The notes below the pieces were generated by a model. It saw only the letters and a list, made by a program, of their open reading frames with translations, ran no database searches and was not told where the DNA came from. Made by a program: the position numbers and the translations under genes. Positions 1-8,774 of a stretch of DNA of 45,393 nucleotides are shown one piece after another; within the stretch, counting starts at the first letter, position 1, and each line of letters starts with the position of its first letter. Source of the DNA: a virus; IMG/VR virus record IMGVR_UViG_3300014913_000023, positions 1 to 45,393 of that record; one strand, 5' to 3'.

Positions 1-1
1 C

Positions 2-397
2 AAAAAAACAGAAAAAAGATACTTTACAACATCTGACGAAGAGTATATACAGAAAAAAAGGGCGTTGGATTTGAAGCAAGCCCAGAATAGAGTTAAGCTT
101 GATGAGCTGAAAATAAAGAAAATAGAGGGATCATTAATTCCTTTTGATGCTGTTAAGTCTGTGTTCATGTATGCTGTTGAGACATTTAGAAGTACATATA
201 TGCAGGAAGTTGATGCATTGACAAATATATATATAAAAATTTTAGGAGGTGATCAGGTGCAGTATGCAGAATTACAGAAGGATTTGCAAGAGAAAATTAA
301 TGCAATTCAAAAACAAGTAAAATCTGATTTGTTGCAAGGAATAGATAGTATTCAGAAAGAATATTCTGAGGTACGGAGTAGGGGTGAGCGAAAATAA
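2..397 (+). CDS. Terminase small subunit, Nu1-like (5' end missing)
   Basis: Probable DNA-recognition subunit of the packaging terminase. The frame is open to the left edge of the window, so the start lies outside; an internal TTG at 65 is possible but there is no reason to prefer it. The visible part is highly charged and helical: a KKRALDLKQAQNRVKLDELK stretch followed by a segment ending EGSLIPFDAVK, which is the usual layout of the middle of Nu1-type small subunits, where a charged helix precedes a 'G-x-L-V/I-P' motif. The N-terminal winged helix expected for this family would lie in the missing part. The assignment leans on the gene directly downstream, a gpA-type large subunit, because Nu1-A is the standard order in lambda-like heads. 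The product is probably 150 residues or more when complete. Confidence 0.6.
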   Translation, partial: KKTEKRYFTTSDEEYIQKKRALDLKQAQNRVKLDELKIKKIEGSLIPFDAVKSVFMYAVETFRSTYMQEVDALTNIYIKILGGDQVQYAELQKDLQEKINAIQKQVKSDLLQGIDSIQKEYSEVRSRGERK

Positions 398-425
398 AAT
401 ATATTAAAAAAATATATAGCAGTAC

Positions 426-3398
426 ATGAAAAAAAATATAAAAAATTTAGTATTAGAATTATTTGAGGGTATAAAAACAAAAAGGATGCAGTATTCTCCC
501 TCGAAATATGCTGAGAGATACAGAACGCTGACAAGTGATGTTAGTAGTGTTCAGGGGAAATTTAAGTACGATATGACCCCTTATTTGCGTGAAATTGTGG
601 ATACCCTTTCGCCTTACCATCCTGCAAAAATTACGGCAATTATAAAGGGGGCACAGATTGGTTTTGCTTTAGACTTAAATACGAAGATACCAACTACTTA
701 TGGATGGACAACAATGGGCAAAATAAAAGTCGGAGATAAAATATTTGATGAAAAAGGTAATGTTTGCAATGTTACTTTTGCAACAGATGTAATGTATAAT
801 AGACAATGCTTTAATGTATTTTTTTCAGACGGTACAAAAATTATTGCAGATGCAGATCACAAATGGGCTGTTACAGATGAAAAAAATTATGATTATAAAA
901 AAGAAAAAATTATAAATACTTTAGAAATATCAAAAACATTTAAGCATAGAAAAAACAGAAATAGATATGCAATTAATAATGCAAAACCTTTAATATTAGA
1001 AGAAAAAAATCTACCTATAAATCCTTATGTATTAGGATATTGGCTTGGGGACGGTAATAGAACAAGCAACAGAATAGTATGTGATAATAATATAGTTGAA
1101 GAAATAACATCTTATTTTAAAGAATTTGGAGAGCGTGCAGAAAAATTAAATATATATAAAAACAAGCATATACCTGACATATATTTACGTGCAAGTATTC
1201 AGCAACGATTAGAATTATTGCAAGGCTTAATGGATTCTGACGGAAGTATCACAAAATCAGGTGGTTGTGAATTTTACAATACAGATAAAAAATTAATAGA
1301 ACAAGTATATGAGTTAATTGCATCTTTTGGTTATAAACCTGTGTTGAAGAAGAAAAGTGAACCGGGTACGTGTGAAATTATAAAAGGAAAAATTTACAAA
1401 ACAAAATCTTTATATCGAATTACATTTAAAGCATTTAAAGAATTTCCTGTTTTTAAATTAAAGAAAAAATTTAACAGATTGCCACTTCGTAAAAATACAA
1501 GATTTTCGGAAATAGAACGTCGGCGTATAGTGAATGTTGAAAAATGCGAATCAGTTCCGGTACGCTGTATATCAGTCGATAGTGAATCACATTTATATTT
1601 AGCAGGCAAAAATATGATTCCAACTCACAATACGGAGGGGGTCTTAGTGAACGGAATTTTATGGATAATAGCAAACAATCCCGGCAATATTATGTCCTTG
1701 GCGGCAAATGATGACCTTTCAAAGGAAATGATAGAAAGTAGATTAGATCAGGGAATTGAAAGCTGTGGAATAACAGATTTAATCCGACCTAATACGATAA
1801 GAAAAAGGAATCAGAGAACAGGAGACACAAGCAAATATAAGGAGTTCGCAGGGGGTCGGTTGTTCGCAGGCGGTCTTAATAGCATAGATAAAATTGGTCG
1901 TCAAAGGTCAATTAAATTTGGTTTTTTTGATGACTGGGATGTTGCGGTAATTTCTGACAAAAAGCAAGGCAATATTTATGAATTATTGCAACAAAGATTT
2001 TCTACGAACGCACAAGGAATGAAACAATATTTTATTTCGACACCTCAAAACCGACCTTCTAATATCGAGCAAGTTTACTTGAAAGGCGATCAGCGAAAGT
2101 GGCATGTACCTTGTCCACTTTGCGGTAAATATACAGAAATAATTTGGCAAAGTAATGACCGAAAGTCAGGTATAGTTTACAAAAAAGATTCTGACGGGCG
2201 TTTAATTGAAAACTCAGTAGGGTATCAATGCCCTGAGTGTGGCGGCATTTGGAAAGAAAAGCATAAATATAAAGTGAATTTAAAAGGCAAATGGATTGCT
2301 ACTCAAAAACCTGACCGACCGGGCATGTATAGCTATCATATAAATTGTCTGACAGCCGCCCCGAATATGTACGATTGGACGCATTATGTAAGGCAATATT
2401 TAGATTGTTTTAATGCACAAGGTAAAATAATACAGAGTAAATTAAAGGTTTTTAAAAACGTTGTTTTAGGCGAAGTTTGGGAGGAGAAAAAAACAACAAT
2501 TAAAAAGAATCAATTAGCACAGAATATTAGAAATTACGATATAAATATAGTGCCACACGAGTTGAGTAATTTAGATGGCAATGGTGATATAATTTTATTA
2601 ACTTGCAGTTGTGATTTGAATGGAACTTTGGACGATGCCCGGCTTGATTGGGAGGTAGTTGGGCATTCAGAAAGTGGGAGTGTATATAGTATAAATCACG
2701 GAAGTATAGGAACTTACAAGAGTGATAGGAGAAAAGAAGATCCGAAACGTAAGAAATTTACGTATCGGAATAATGAACCTGAAAATGTTTGGGATTTATA
2801 TTATAATGAAGTGATAAATATTGATTACCCTACTGAAAATAATGATAGCATGCGAATTATGATGACAGCTGTGGATACAGGTTATTATACGCACTATGCG
2901 TATGATTTTATTGATAGCTATCCGGGTCAAGTTGTCGGAGTGAAAGGAGAAGTAAAGAAAAGTATGCAAAAAGTAGGCATTGACATACCAAAATTCAAGC
3001 CGGCAAGGGAACGTCCGAACTTGTATATACTTGCAGTAGAATTGCTTAAGGATGAATTAGCGGATATGATTAGTTTAAAATGGTCTGAAAAATCTGAACA
3101 GCCGCAGCCATCAGGATTTATAAATTTTCCTATGCCGAATTATAAATTTAAAAAATACGACAATAATTATTTCGTGCAATATGAAGCTGAGGAAAAAAAG
3201 ATTGAAACAGACGATGACGGAGAGCCGATCGGCTGGAAGTGGGTAAGGCGACATAGTTCAGCCCCGAACCACTTTTTCGATTGTGCTGTATATAATTTAG
3301 CCCTTAGAAAAATAATTTCTAAGAATATTATGAAAGAACTCGGCAAACGTCATAGTACGTGGACCGAGTTCGTTGGGGTTGTTAAGGGTATGATGTGA
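426..3398 (+). CDS. Terminase large subunit (gpA family) containing an intein
   Basis: ATP-driven motor and nuclease that packages DNA into the prohead. The precursor is 990 residues; removing the 322-residue intein (81-402) leaves a 668-residue gpA-like protein, close to the lambda gpA size. The spliced ATP-binding loop reads KGAQIGF/TEG, similar to the deviant Walker A of lambda gpA (KSARVGYSK), with the conserved lysine early in the loop. Walker B is FFDDWD at precursor 500-505. A zinc-ribbon follows with C563/C566 and C602/C605. The nuclease part contains VDTGYYTHYAYDF from 816, as in gpA nucleases. The start at 426 gives the usual N-terminal SPSKYAERYRTL region. A strong terminator overlaps the stop. 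It follows the small-subunit gene by 28 bp. Confidence 0.93.
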   Translation: MKKNIKNLVLELFEGIKTKRMQYSPSKYAERYRTLTSDVSSVQGKFKYDMTPYLREIVDTLSPYHPAKITAIIKGAQIGFALDLNTKIPTTYGWTTMGKIKVGDKIFDEKGNVCNVTFATDVMYNRQCFNVFFSDGTKIIADADHKWAVTDEKNYDYKKEKIINTLEISKTFKHRKNRNRYAINNAKPLILEEKNLPINPYVLGYWLGDGNRTSNRIVCDNNIVEEITSYFKEFGERAEKLNIYKNKHIPDIYLRASIQQRLELLQGLMDSDGSITKSGGCEFYNTDKKLIEQVYELIASFGYKPVLKKKSEPGTCEIIKGKIYKTKSLYRITFKAFKEFPVFKLKKKFNRLPLRKNTRFSEIERRRIVNVEKCESVPVRCISVDSESHLYLAGKNMIPTHNTEGVLVNGILWIIANNPGNIMSLAANDDLSKEMIESRLDQGIESCGITDLIRPNTIRKRNQRTGDTSKYKEFAGGRLFAGGLNSIDKIGRQRSIKFGFFDDWDVAVISDKKQGNIYELLQQRFSTNAQGMKQYFISTPQNRPSNIEQVYLKGDQRKWHVPCPLCGKYTEIIWQSNDRKSGIVYKKDSDGRLIENSVGYQCPECGGIWKEKHKYKVNLKGKWIATQKPDRPGMYSYHINCLTAAPNMYDWTHYVRQYLDCFNAQGKIIQSKLKVFKNVVLGEVWEEKKTTIKKNQLAQNIRNYDINIVPHELSNLDGNGDIILLTCSCDLNGTLDDARLDWEVVGHSESGSVYSINHGSIGTYKSDRRKEDPKRKKFTYRNNEPENVWDLYYNEVINIDYPTENNDSMRIMMTAVDTGYYTHYAYDFIDSYPGQVVGVKGEVKKSMQKVGIDIPKFKPARERPNLYILAVELLKDELADMISLKWSEKSEQPQPSGFINFPMPNYKFKKYDNNYFVQYEAEEKKIETDDDGEPIGWKWVRRHSSAPNHFFDCAVYNLALRKIISKNIMKELGKRHSTWTEFVGVVKGMM
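666..1631 (+). mobile_element. Class 3 intein with LAGLIDADG homing endonuclease
   Basis: In-frame protein intron of 322 residues inside the terminase ATP-binding loop, between F80 and T403. It begins ALDLNTKIPTTYGWTTMG, so residue 1 is Ala, not Cys or Ser, and ends MIPTHN before an extein Thr. The class 3 signature is visible: Trp in block B (ADADHKW, W147), Cys in block F (VRCISVDS, C381) and Thr in block G (PTHN, T400), which is the known WCT motif used instead of a nucleophile at position 1. Two LAGLIDADG helices of the homing endonuclease are present: VLGYWLGDG at 202-210 and LLQGLMDSDG at 264-273, both with acidic residues kept. Splicing is therefore likely functional, and the element probably mobile. 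Confidence 0.92.
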
Positions 3399-3416
3399 TC
3401 CTTAACAACCCTTTAT
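3376..3416 (+). terminator. Intrinsic terminator overlapping the terminase stop
   Basis: A perfect 12-bp stem, GGGTTGTTAAGG (3376-3387) and CCTTAACAACCC (3400-3411), with a 12-nt loop that contains the terminase TGA, followed by TTTATTTTA. It should end transcription from the packaging genes before the opposing gene at 3418-3666. Confidence 0.75.
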
Positions 3417-3417
3417 T

Positions 3418-3666
3418 TTAATTATTAAGAAAATCTATAAATTTTCTCTTACTTACCATTGTGAGAAACCCCCTTGTATGGTTTTCATTAAATAAATTCG
3501 AATATTGTTTAATTTCTTTGCGAGGATTCAACCCATGTCGAATCCAAATTGCTTTTTTGGATACTGACACTTGTATGATGTCAGTACCTAATTTTTCACT
3601 TAGCATTTCCATGCTAAAATTATTCTTTTTTAATTCTGTTTCGAAATTAAATAGTGTGTTTTTCAT
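3418..3666 (-). CDS. Unknown small protein, reverse gene within the late block
   Basis: An 82-residue, basic protein of unknown function (MKNTLFNFETELKKNNFSME...), the only minus-strand gene among the virion genes. Its reading frame is supported by a clear promoter just upstream (3706-3736) and an A-rich leader. The N-terminal half (SMEMLSEKLGTD) could form a helix-turn-helix-like pair of helices, but no family is recognised. Sitting alone between terminase and the fibre gene with its own promoter, it has the look of a moron or an early-expressed regulator. Its promoter is nearly identical to that of the 41445 gene in the early region, so the two are probably expressed together. Confidence 0.6.
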   Translation of the reverse strand: MKNTLFNFETELKKNNFSMEMLSEKLGTDIIQVSVSKKAIWIRHGLNPRKEIKQYSNLFNENHTRGFLTMVSKRKFIDFLNN

Positions 3667-3705
3667 AATTGTATATTTTTAAAAGTTTAAATCTTAAATC
3701 TGGTA

Positions 3706-3736
3706 CAAATATAAAGCTTATTTTTGTATTACCAAA
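3706..3736 (-). promoter_or_regulatory. Bacteroidota-type promoter for the 3666 gene
   Basis: On the minus strand, TTTG (3733-3736), exactly 19 bp, then TATATTTG (3706-3713), matching the TTTG/TAnnTTTG consensus of Bacteroidota primary sigma factors. The surrounding ~70 bp (3672-3741) is nearly identical to 41451-41520 upstream of another minus-strand gene. Confidence 0.75.
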
Positions 3737-3758
3737 AAAAACTTTATAATTCTTACAT

Positions 3759-3779
3759 GTTGTATAACATATTTTATGT
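3759..3779 (+). repeat. Dispersed copy of the TGTTGyATAACATATTTT element
   Basis: This stretch upstream of the fibre-like gene matches, with one change (TGTTGT for TGTTGC), the 22-bp unit tandemly repeated at 21814-21892. Both places precede a plus-strand late gene. Role unknown. Confidence 0.5.
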
Positions 3780-3794
3780 ATATTCGTCAGCAAT

Positions 3795-5738
3795 ATGGCA
3801 ACAAAATTCTATAAATCAGGTGATTACTATTATATAGGGAATGAATTATTTCCTACAAAAAAATGCACAATTTTATTTTCTGCAGATGATTCAGGTGCCG
3901 AAATTAGAATTTTGGACACCCGTGCTGCTGTTATTCAGATGCAATCTATACAAGAATATACAGATGAAGCGGGCACACCTTATATAGATAAAGCGGCATT
4001 ATTGACCGCTACAGGAGAGTTTTTCTCAGCTATAGAAATACCGTCATCAAGCCCACAAAATCCTTTGCCGGTAAGCTTTTCGCCTTTAACGTATGCGGCA
4101 AATGTGCGAAATTTTGAAACAGATGGAAATTGGTCAGGTGATTTATTTACATTATTTTCAGGGTCAGAAGGTGATGCGATTCAGAATACAAATTCGGTAA
4201 ATCCTAAATATATAAAAATTAACCTAAAACAGCCTACGCCGTCAAATATGATCGGCTTATTTTCGCCAATTGGAACCTTTTCAAATGTAAAGGTAATTAT
4301 ATATTTAGCAGGCGTTGCACAGGTTGTTTATGATGAGAGCACAGATGCTACACCGCTTAATGTACTTGAGGTACCGCTACCTGACGACATCGGATACGAT
4401 GCAGTAAAATTTGAATTTTTAACATCCGGAAATGTCGAATTAAAAGCAGTTTCATTAACAACTAATATATTTACTTCTTCAATAATTCGAGGTGTAAAGC
4501 CAAATGGAGATTATGTCAACTTTAACGCAACACAGAAAGGCAATTTTAAAGTAGCACTGGAGGAATATCAAGGTGATGCATTTGGTAGATTAAGGGTGTC
4601 AAATCCTTTTACAATTTTCGATAATTCTTTAAATAATCAAAAATACCCATTATTTTGGTCAAGTTTACTTAACGGTTCAGGCTCAATTTCACATGATGAA
4701 AGTAAAGCAAAATTTACTTTAAAGGTTGGAGCAGTAAATGGTGATTATGCAATTTCACAAACGAAAATGAGATTTCATTATCAGTCAGGCAAGTCTCATG
4801 AAGCATTGATAACAGGGCTTTTCAACACAGAAACAGATGTTTTAAAGAGAGTAGGGTTATTTGATGTTGATAATTACAATGCACCTGTTATCACCACGAC
4901 ACCCCAGAATGGCATTGCTTTTGTGAACGATTCAGGAGATTTATATTTTGAAATTTGGAATAATGGCGTAAAGATAGAATCAGTTTTACAAGAAAATTGG
5001 AATATTGATGATTTGACGGGTAAAAATGGTGGCTTTTTGCTTGATATTGAATCTACAAATATTTTATTTATAGATCTTGAATGGTTAGGAGTTGGATCAG
5101 TAAGATGCGGATTTGTTAGTGATAGAGGAGAGATAGTAGTAGCACATCAATTCAGGCATGTAAGTAACGGATTTACAGATGTTTATATGCAGAATGCAAA
5201 ATTACCTGTAAATTATACTTTACTTAGTAGAGGTGGATCCGGTACGATGTCTCAAATTTGCAGTTCTATAATTTCGGAAGGTGGGCATAATCCTGCGGGG
5301 TTGCTTTATTCTACCGTTGCGTCTGATAATGTCGCAATTGGAAATAATGACATTGAGGTCCTTGCAGGTATTAGATTAAAGGAAAATTCGTTTAATTCTA
5401 CAGTTAAAATTATAAGTGCTTCAATTATGTCAGCTTCAGGAGCGAATGCGAGGTGGATTGTGTGCTTAAACCCTATATATACAGGTTCTGTAACGTGGAC
5501 TGACGTTGATAATATGGGCATCCAAGAGTCAATAAATAATAATAACGAAGTAACAGATGAAGGACATGTGATAATGTCAGGTTTTATATCGAATAATATA
5601 GATATGATGTATTCAGAAATTGAAAATTCGTTGTATATCGGCAAAGATTTAGCCGGCAATTATGATGAAATTTGGCTTTGTGTACAGTCTTATGGTTCAG
5701 AGAGTTATAGGGGTTCATTAAACATTAGAGAGTTATGA
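3795..5738 (+). CDS. Fibre-like virion structural protein
   Basis: A 647-residue protein, rich in beta-type sequence, Asn, Ser and Thr, without signal peptide. Around residue 260 it carries DAFGRLRVSNPFTIFDNSL followed by a beta-rich segment containing RFHYQSGKSHEALIT; this pairing recurs in structural proteins of many large tailed phages, where it is usually annotated as virion or fibre protein. Its place between terminase and the gpW/portal genes is unusual for lambda-like heads and suggests a head fibre or a capsid-associated receptor-binding protein rather than a tail component. Its stop overlaps the next start (ATGATGA). Exact function is unknown; a virion location is an inference. Confidence 0.6.
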   Translation: MATKFYKSGDYYYIGNELFPTKKCTILFSADDSGAEIRILDTRAAVIQMQSIQEYTDEAGTPYIDKAALLTATGEFFSAIEIPSSSPQNPLPVSFSPLTYAANVRNFETDGNWSGDLFTLFSGSEGDAIQNTNSVNPKYIKINLKQPTPSNMIGLFSPIGTFSNVKVIIYLAGVAQVVYDESTDATPLNVLEVPLPDDIGYDAVKFEFLTSGNVELKAVSLTTNIFTSSIIRGVKPNGDYVNFNATQKGNFKVALEEYQGDAFGRLRVSNPFTIFDNSLNNQKYPLFWSSLLNGSGSISHDESKAKFTLKVGAVNGDYAISQTKMRFHYQSGKSHEALITGLFNTETDVLKRVGLFDVDNYNAPVITTTPQNGIAFVNDSGDLYFEIWNNGVKIESVLQENWNIDDLTGKNGGFLLDIESTNILFIDLEWLGVGSVRCGFVSDRGEIVVAHQFRHVSNGFTDVYMQNAKLPVNYTLLSRGGSGTMSQICSSIISEGGHNPAGLLYSTVASDNVAIGNNDIEVLAGIRLKENSFNSTVKIISASIMSASGANARWIVCLNPIYTGSVTWTDVDNMGIQESINNNNEVTDEGHVIMSGFISNNIDMMYSEIENSLYIGKDLAGNYDEIWLCVQSYGSESYRGSLNIREL

Positions 5739-5929
5739 TGAAAAAAATAAAAAAGTATTATATAATAAAAAAGTTAGAAAAATATGTTATAAAACATAGA
5801 TTTAAAATAATGAATTTGATTTATATAATTATGTCAAGTTTTATTTACTTTATTGATATAAAATTAATGATATTAGCTTTTGTATTATATTTTTACAATA
5901 AATTACTTATACGGAAAAATAAAATATGA
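5735..5929 (+). CDS. Small two-helix membrane protein
   Basis: A 64-residue basic protein. After a Lys-rich N-terminus there are two hydrophobic segments, roughly residues 27-40 (NLIYIIMSSFIYFI) and 42-56 (IKLMILAFVLYFYNK), separated by an Asp, and a basic C-terminus (RKNKI), so it probably forms a membrane hairpin. The start overlaps the upstream stop and its stop overlaps the next start (ATGA), placing it firmly in the head operon. A holin or antiholin role would be compatible with size and topology, but nothing in the sequence proves it. Confidence 0.5.
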   Translation: MMKKIKKYYIIKKLEKYVIKHRFKIMNLIYIIMSSFIYFIDIKLMILAFVLYFYNKLLIRKNKI

Positions 5930-6210
5930 ATGAGACTTTATATATTGAAGGTGCAACTACCTTAGAAGCAAGACTTTTGAGAATTACTCAAATTATTGAA
6001 GCATTAGAACTTCGAGCAGTTGAAGCTGTTGCTAATGAGGATGTTGAGGAATATAGTATTGATGACGGTCAAATTAAAATTAAGACAGCTTATCGGGGGC
6101 TTGAAAACATTGCAAAAGCAATACAGGCTTATGAAATCATTAAACAGAGAATTTTAAATAAATTAAATGGTCGAAGCATGGTTTTACGCCCGTGGAGAGG
6201 ACTTTATTAA
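5926..6210 (+). CDS. gpW-like head completion protein
   Basis: A 94-residue protein at the lambda W position, directly before the portal gene. The segment YSIDDGQIKIKTAYRGLENI resembles the beta-hairpin of gpW (a charged turn followed by a T-x-S/Y-x-S/R 'SV-DL' helix start) and the C-terminus RPWRGLY parallels the Gly/Arg-rich tail of gpW. The N-terminal helix (TTLEARLLRITQIIEALELR) also fits. gpW closes the portal channel and creates the site where tail-joining proteins bind. The protein is longer than lambda gpW (68 residues). The call rests on position plus these short similarities. Confidence 0.5.
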   Translation: MNETLYIEGATTLEARLLRITQIIEALELRAVEAVANEDVEEYSIDDGQIKIKTAYRGLENIAKAIQAYEIIKQRILNKLNGRSMVLRPWRGLY

Positions 6211-6219
6211 TATAAAAAT

Positions 6220-7773
6220 ATGAGATTTAATTTTTTTAATTTTTTTGATAAAAAAATATTAGAACCGAAAGCAAATTTTTCATTTTGGTCAGGTGATAAT
6301 ATGATACCATTTGACGGCGAAAAAACACCTTACGAGTTAGGTAATCCTGTAGGTTATTATCTTGATTATTATGCAATTAGATTAAGGTCATGGGAGGCTT
6401 ATTTAAAATCTGACATTTTACAAAATGCTATAAAAAAATATTTACTTTGGATAGTTGGATCGGGATTAAAATTACAATCAACACCGGAATCTGTAATATT
6501 AGAAAATGAGAAAATAAATTTTAATGAAAAACAGTTCAATTCCTTAACAGAGGCTTATTTTAGGCTGTTTGCGAAACAAAAAGAATCTTCTTATAGCGAT
6601 GAAAGTAATTTACACGATATAGCAAAAGAAGCACTTAAAAATGCTATAATTTCAGGTGATGTTTTGATAATTCAAAGGCTTGTGGACGGCATCCCCAAAA
6701 TTCAAATAATTGATGGTTATCATGTTCAGAATCCTTTGAGCAACAATCTTTTAAAAGAAATTGAAAAGCGAGGTAACAGGCTTGATGATGGTGTAGAATT
6801 AAATAAAAAAGGCACACATATTGCATATTATGTAAATAATAAAAAAATATTAGCTCGAAAAAAAGGGCAAAGATACGCTTGGTTGATGTATGGGCTTAAT
6901 TATAAGCAAGATACAGTACGAGGAATGTCATTATTGACAGCAATTTTGGAAACAGCATCAAAAATGGATCGCTATAAGGATGCAACGATCGGAAATGCAG
7001 AAGAAAATAGCAAAATACCTTATACGATTAATCATAATCAATTTAGTACAGGTGAAAACCCTATGATTCAGCAACTTGCACAAAGTATGAGTAAAAAAAA
7101 GGGAGTTGCACCTGAAACAGATTCTTATACAGAAAGTGAGGAACAAAATTTAGCTTCAAAAATTGCACAAACTACAAGTAAACAGACATATAACATGCCG
7201 ATTGGCTCGGAATTAAAAAGAAATGACTTTGAAACTGACATGAATTTCAAAGACTTTTTTATGACGAACGCCGATATTGTGTACTCTACTTTTGGAATAC
7301 CGCCCGAAGTTGCACTTGATAAGTTTGGGGGGTCATATTCAGGCAGTAGGGCGGCTTTAAAGTCATGGGAATATAAGATGTTGGTTGATAGAGAGTTACT
7401 ATTAACAGAACAATTTTATAAACCTTTTTATAATTTTTGGTTAGATATTCAAGTTTTGAAAAACAAAATTAAAGAAAGTGGTTATCTAAGTGCCTATTAT
7501 TCAAAAAATTATATTATATTAGCTGCGTATAGGAATTGTAGATTTATTGGATCAACAGTACCGCATATCGACCCTTATAAAGAGGTCAATGCAGAGAGAT
7601 TGAAGCTTGGTAATGTATTGAGTGATATACCTTTAACAACAGCTGAGCAGAGTTGTGAAAATTTAAATACAGGTGATTATTTGACAATTTTAAAGAAAGC
7701 TGAAACGGAAAAAGAATTATCAGGCGAATTTATTATAAATAATGACACGGAAATAGAAACAGAAACAAAATGA
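6220..7773 (+). CDS. Portal protein, lambda gpB family
   Basis: A 517-residue portal protein (lambda gpB is 533) that forms the dodecameric DNA entry ring. Family-typical stretches are visible: the N-terminal SWEAYLKSDILQNAIKKYL followed by IVGSGLKLQS, the central SGDVLIIQRLV with DGYHVQNP, RGMSLLTAILETASKMDRY (helix before the clip), and the C-terminal STFGIPPEVALDKFGGSYSG followed by SRAALKSWEYKML. The stop overlaps the next start (ATGA), as for B and C in lambda-like heads. No truncation is seen. Confidence 0.92.
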   Translation: MRFNFFNFFDKKILEPKANFSFWSGDNMIPFDGEKTPYELGNPVGYYLDYYAIRLRSWEAYLKSDILQNAIKKYLLWIVGSGLKLQSTPESVILENEKINFNEKQFNSLTEAYFRLFAKQKESSYSDESNLHDIAKEALKNAIISGDVLIIQRLVDGIPKIQIIDGYHVQNPLSNNLLKEIEKRGNRLDDGVELNKKGTHIAYYVNNKKILARKKGQRYAWLMYGLNYKQDTVRGMSLLTAILETASKMDRYKDATIGNAEENSKIPYTINHNQFSTGENPMIQQLAQSMSKKKGVAPETDSYTESEEQNLASKIAQTTSKQTYNMPIGSELKRNDFETDMNFKDFFMTNADIVYSTFGIPPEVALDKFGGSYSGSRAALKSWEYKMLVDRELLLTEQFYKPFYNFWLDIQVLKNKIKESGYLSAYYSKNYIILAAYRNCRFIGSTVPHIDPYKEVNAERLKLGNVLSDIPLTTAEQSCENLNTGDYLTILKKAETEKELSGEFIINNDTEIETETK

Positions 7774-8771
7774 AACAAATATTACTATATTCAGCAATTT
7801 ACGATTTTACAGCAGCGGATTTTATAGAAAGAATAAATGAAGTTGAAAATGAAGATATTACAGTAAGATTAAATAGTCCCGGAGGCTCTGTGTTTGCCGG
7901 CTGGGGCATGGTTTCAGCTATTGCAGAACATAAAGGGAAAACTACCTTAAAAGTAGACGGAAATGCGTCGAGTATGGCTTTTTTCTTATCACTATTTTTC
8001 GATAAAGTAGAAGCGTTAGACGTTACTTCGTTTATGATTCATCGAGCAACAGGATATGTTGAGAATGAAGAAGATCAAAAATTATTAAATACGATAAATT
8101 CTATATTACGTTCAAAATTGGAGCAACGAATTGACAGTAAGTTGTTTAAAGATGTTACAGGTTCATCAATTAAAGATATTTTTGAGGCTGAAAAACGTAA
8201 AGATGTGTGGTTGACGGCAAAGGATGCTCAGAAAATCGGATTAGTAGATAAAGTAACACGCTTACAACCTCGTGAAATTGAGGCAATTAGAAATAACTTA
8301 GTAGCTTTTTCAGAATTTTCGCAGGGAAGTGAAAATGAAATAAAATCAAACTTACAAGGAAGTAAAGTTATTGATTTAAAAGGAGTTACAAAAACAAATA
8401 ATAATTTAATAAAAAAGAACATGACAATAGCAAAATTTAAAGAAGAACATGCTGATATTTATGCTCAAATCTTGGCTTTAGGTGCTGAGAATGAGAAAGA
8501 TAGAGTACAAGCATGGTTAGCGTTTTCGGATATTGATATTGAAGAAGTAACATCAGGTATTAAAAGTGATAAATTAGTATCACAAAAAGTAATAGCAGAA
8601 ATGTCTCGAAAAGCAATATCGAATTTGACGATTAAAGAACTTGAAGCAGAAAGTCCGGAAGTAGTTGAAAAAGAAAAGGAAACTGAGCCTAAAGCACAGG
8701 ACACAAAGGAATTAGATAATTTTAAAGCCGAAGTTTTTGCAGCGGCAGGTATTAACAACGAAAAATCATAA
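7770..8771 (+). CDS. Prohead protease (ClpP/S49-type) fused to scaffold
   Basis: Capsid maturation protease with a C-terminal scaffolding region, 333 residues. The serine-protease fold is clear: RLNSPGGSVFAGWGM (34-48) is the oxyanion-loop region, GNASSMAFF contains the nucleophile S68, and MIHRATGY contains H91. The region after about residue 190 is charged and helical and reads as scaffold. An in-frame ATG at 8421 (MTIAKFKEEH, residue 218) would give a free scaffold of 116 residues, as Nu3 is nested in lambda C. The upstream overlap (ATGA) couples it to the portal gene, and the decoration gene follows after 3 bp. Confidence 0.88.
   Translation: MKQILLYSAIYDFTAADFIERINEVENEDITVRLNSPGGSVFAGWGMVSAIAEHKGKTTLKVDGNASSMAFFLSLFFDKVEALDVTSFMIHRATGYVENEEDQKLLNTINSILRSKLEQRIDSKLFKDVTGSSIKDIFEAEKRKDVWLTAKDAQKIGLVDKVTRLQPREIEAIRNNLVAFSEFSQGSENEIKSNLQGSKVIDLKGVTKTNNNLIKKNMTIAKFKEEHADIYAQILALGAENEKDRVQAWLAFSDIDIEEVTSGIKSDKLVSQKVIAEMSRKAISNLTIKELEAESPEVVEKEKETEPKAQDTKELDNFKAEVFAAAGINNEKS
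8421..8771 (+). CDS. Possible nested scaffold protein (internal start)
   Basis: In-frame internal ATG within the protease gene, preceded by AATTTAATAAAAAAGAAC, the A-rich type of leader used by other starts in this window. The product would be 116 residues (MTIAKFKEEHADIYAQI...), acidic and helical, ending in a Glu/Lys-rich stretch, equivalent to lambda Nu3. Supported by analogy and leader only. Confidence 0.4.
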   Translation: MTIAKFKEEHADIYAQILALGAENEKDRVQAWLAFSDIDIEEVTSGIKSDKLVSQKVIAEMSRKAISNLTIKELEAESPEVVEKEKETEPKAQDTKELDNFKAEVFAAAGINNEKS

Positions 8772-8774
8772 AAA

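Noticed and set aside
5306-5659. 117-codon minus-strand ORF inside the fibre-like gene
   Set aside because: Complement of a well-supported plus-strand gene, without promoter or leader. The same applies to 8984-9472, 13175-13528 and 17963-18313.
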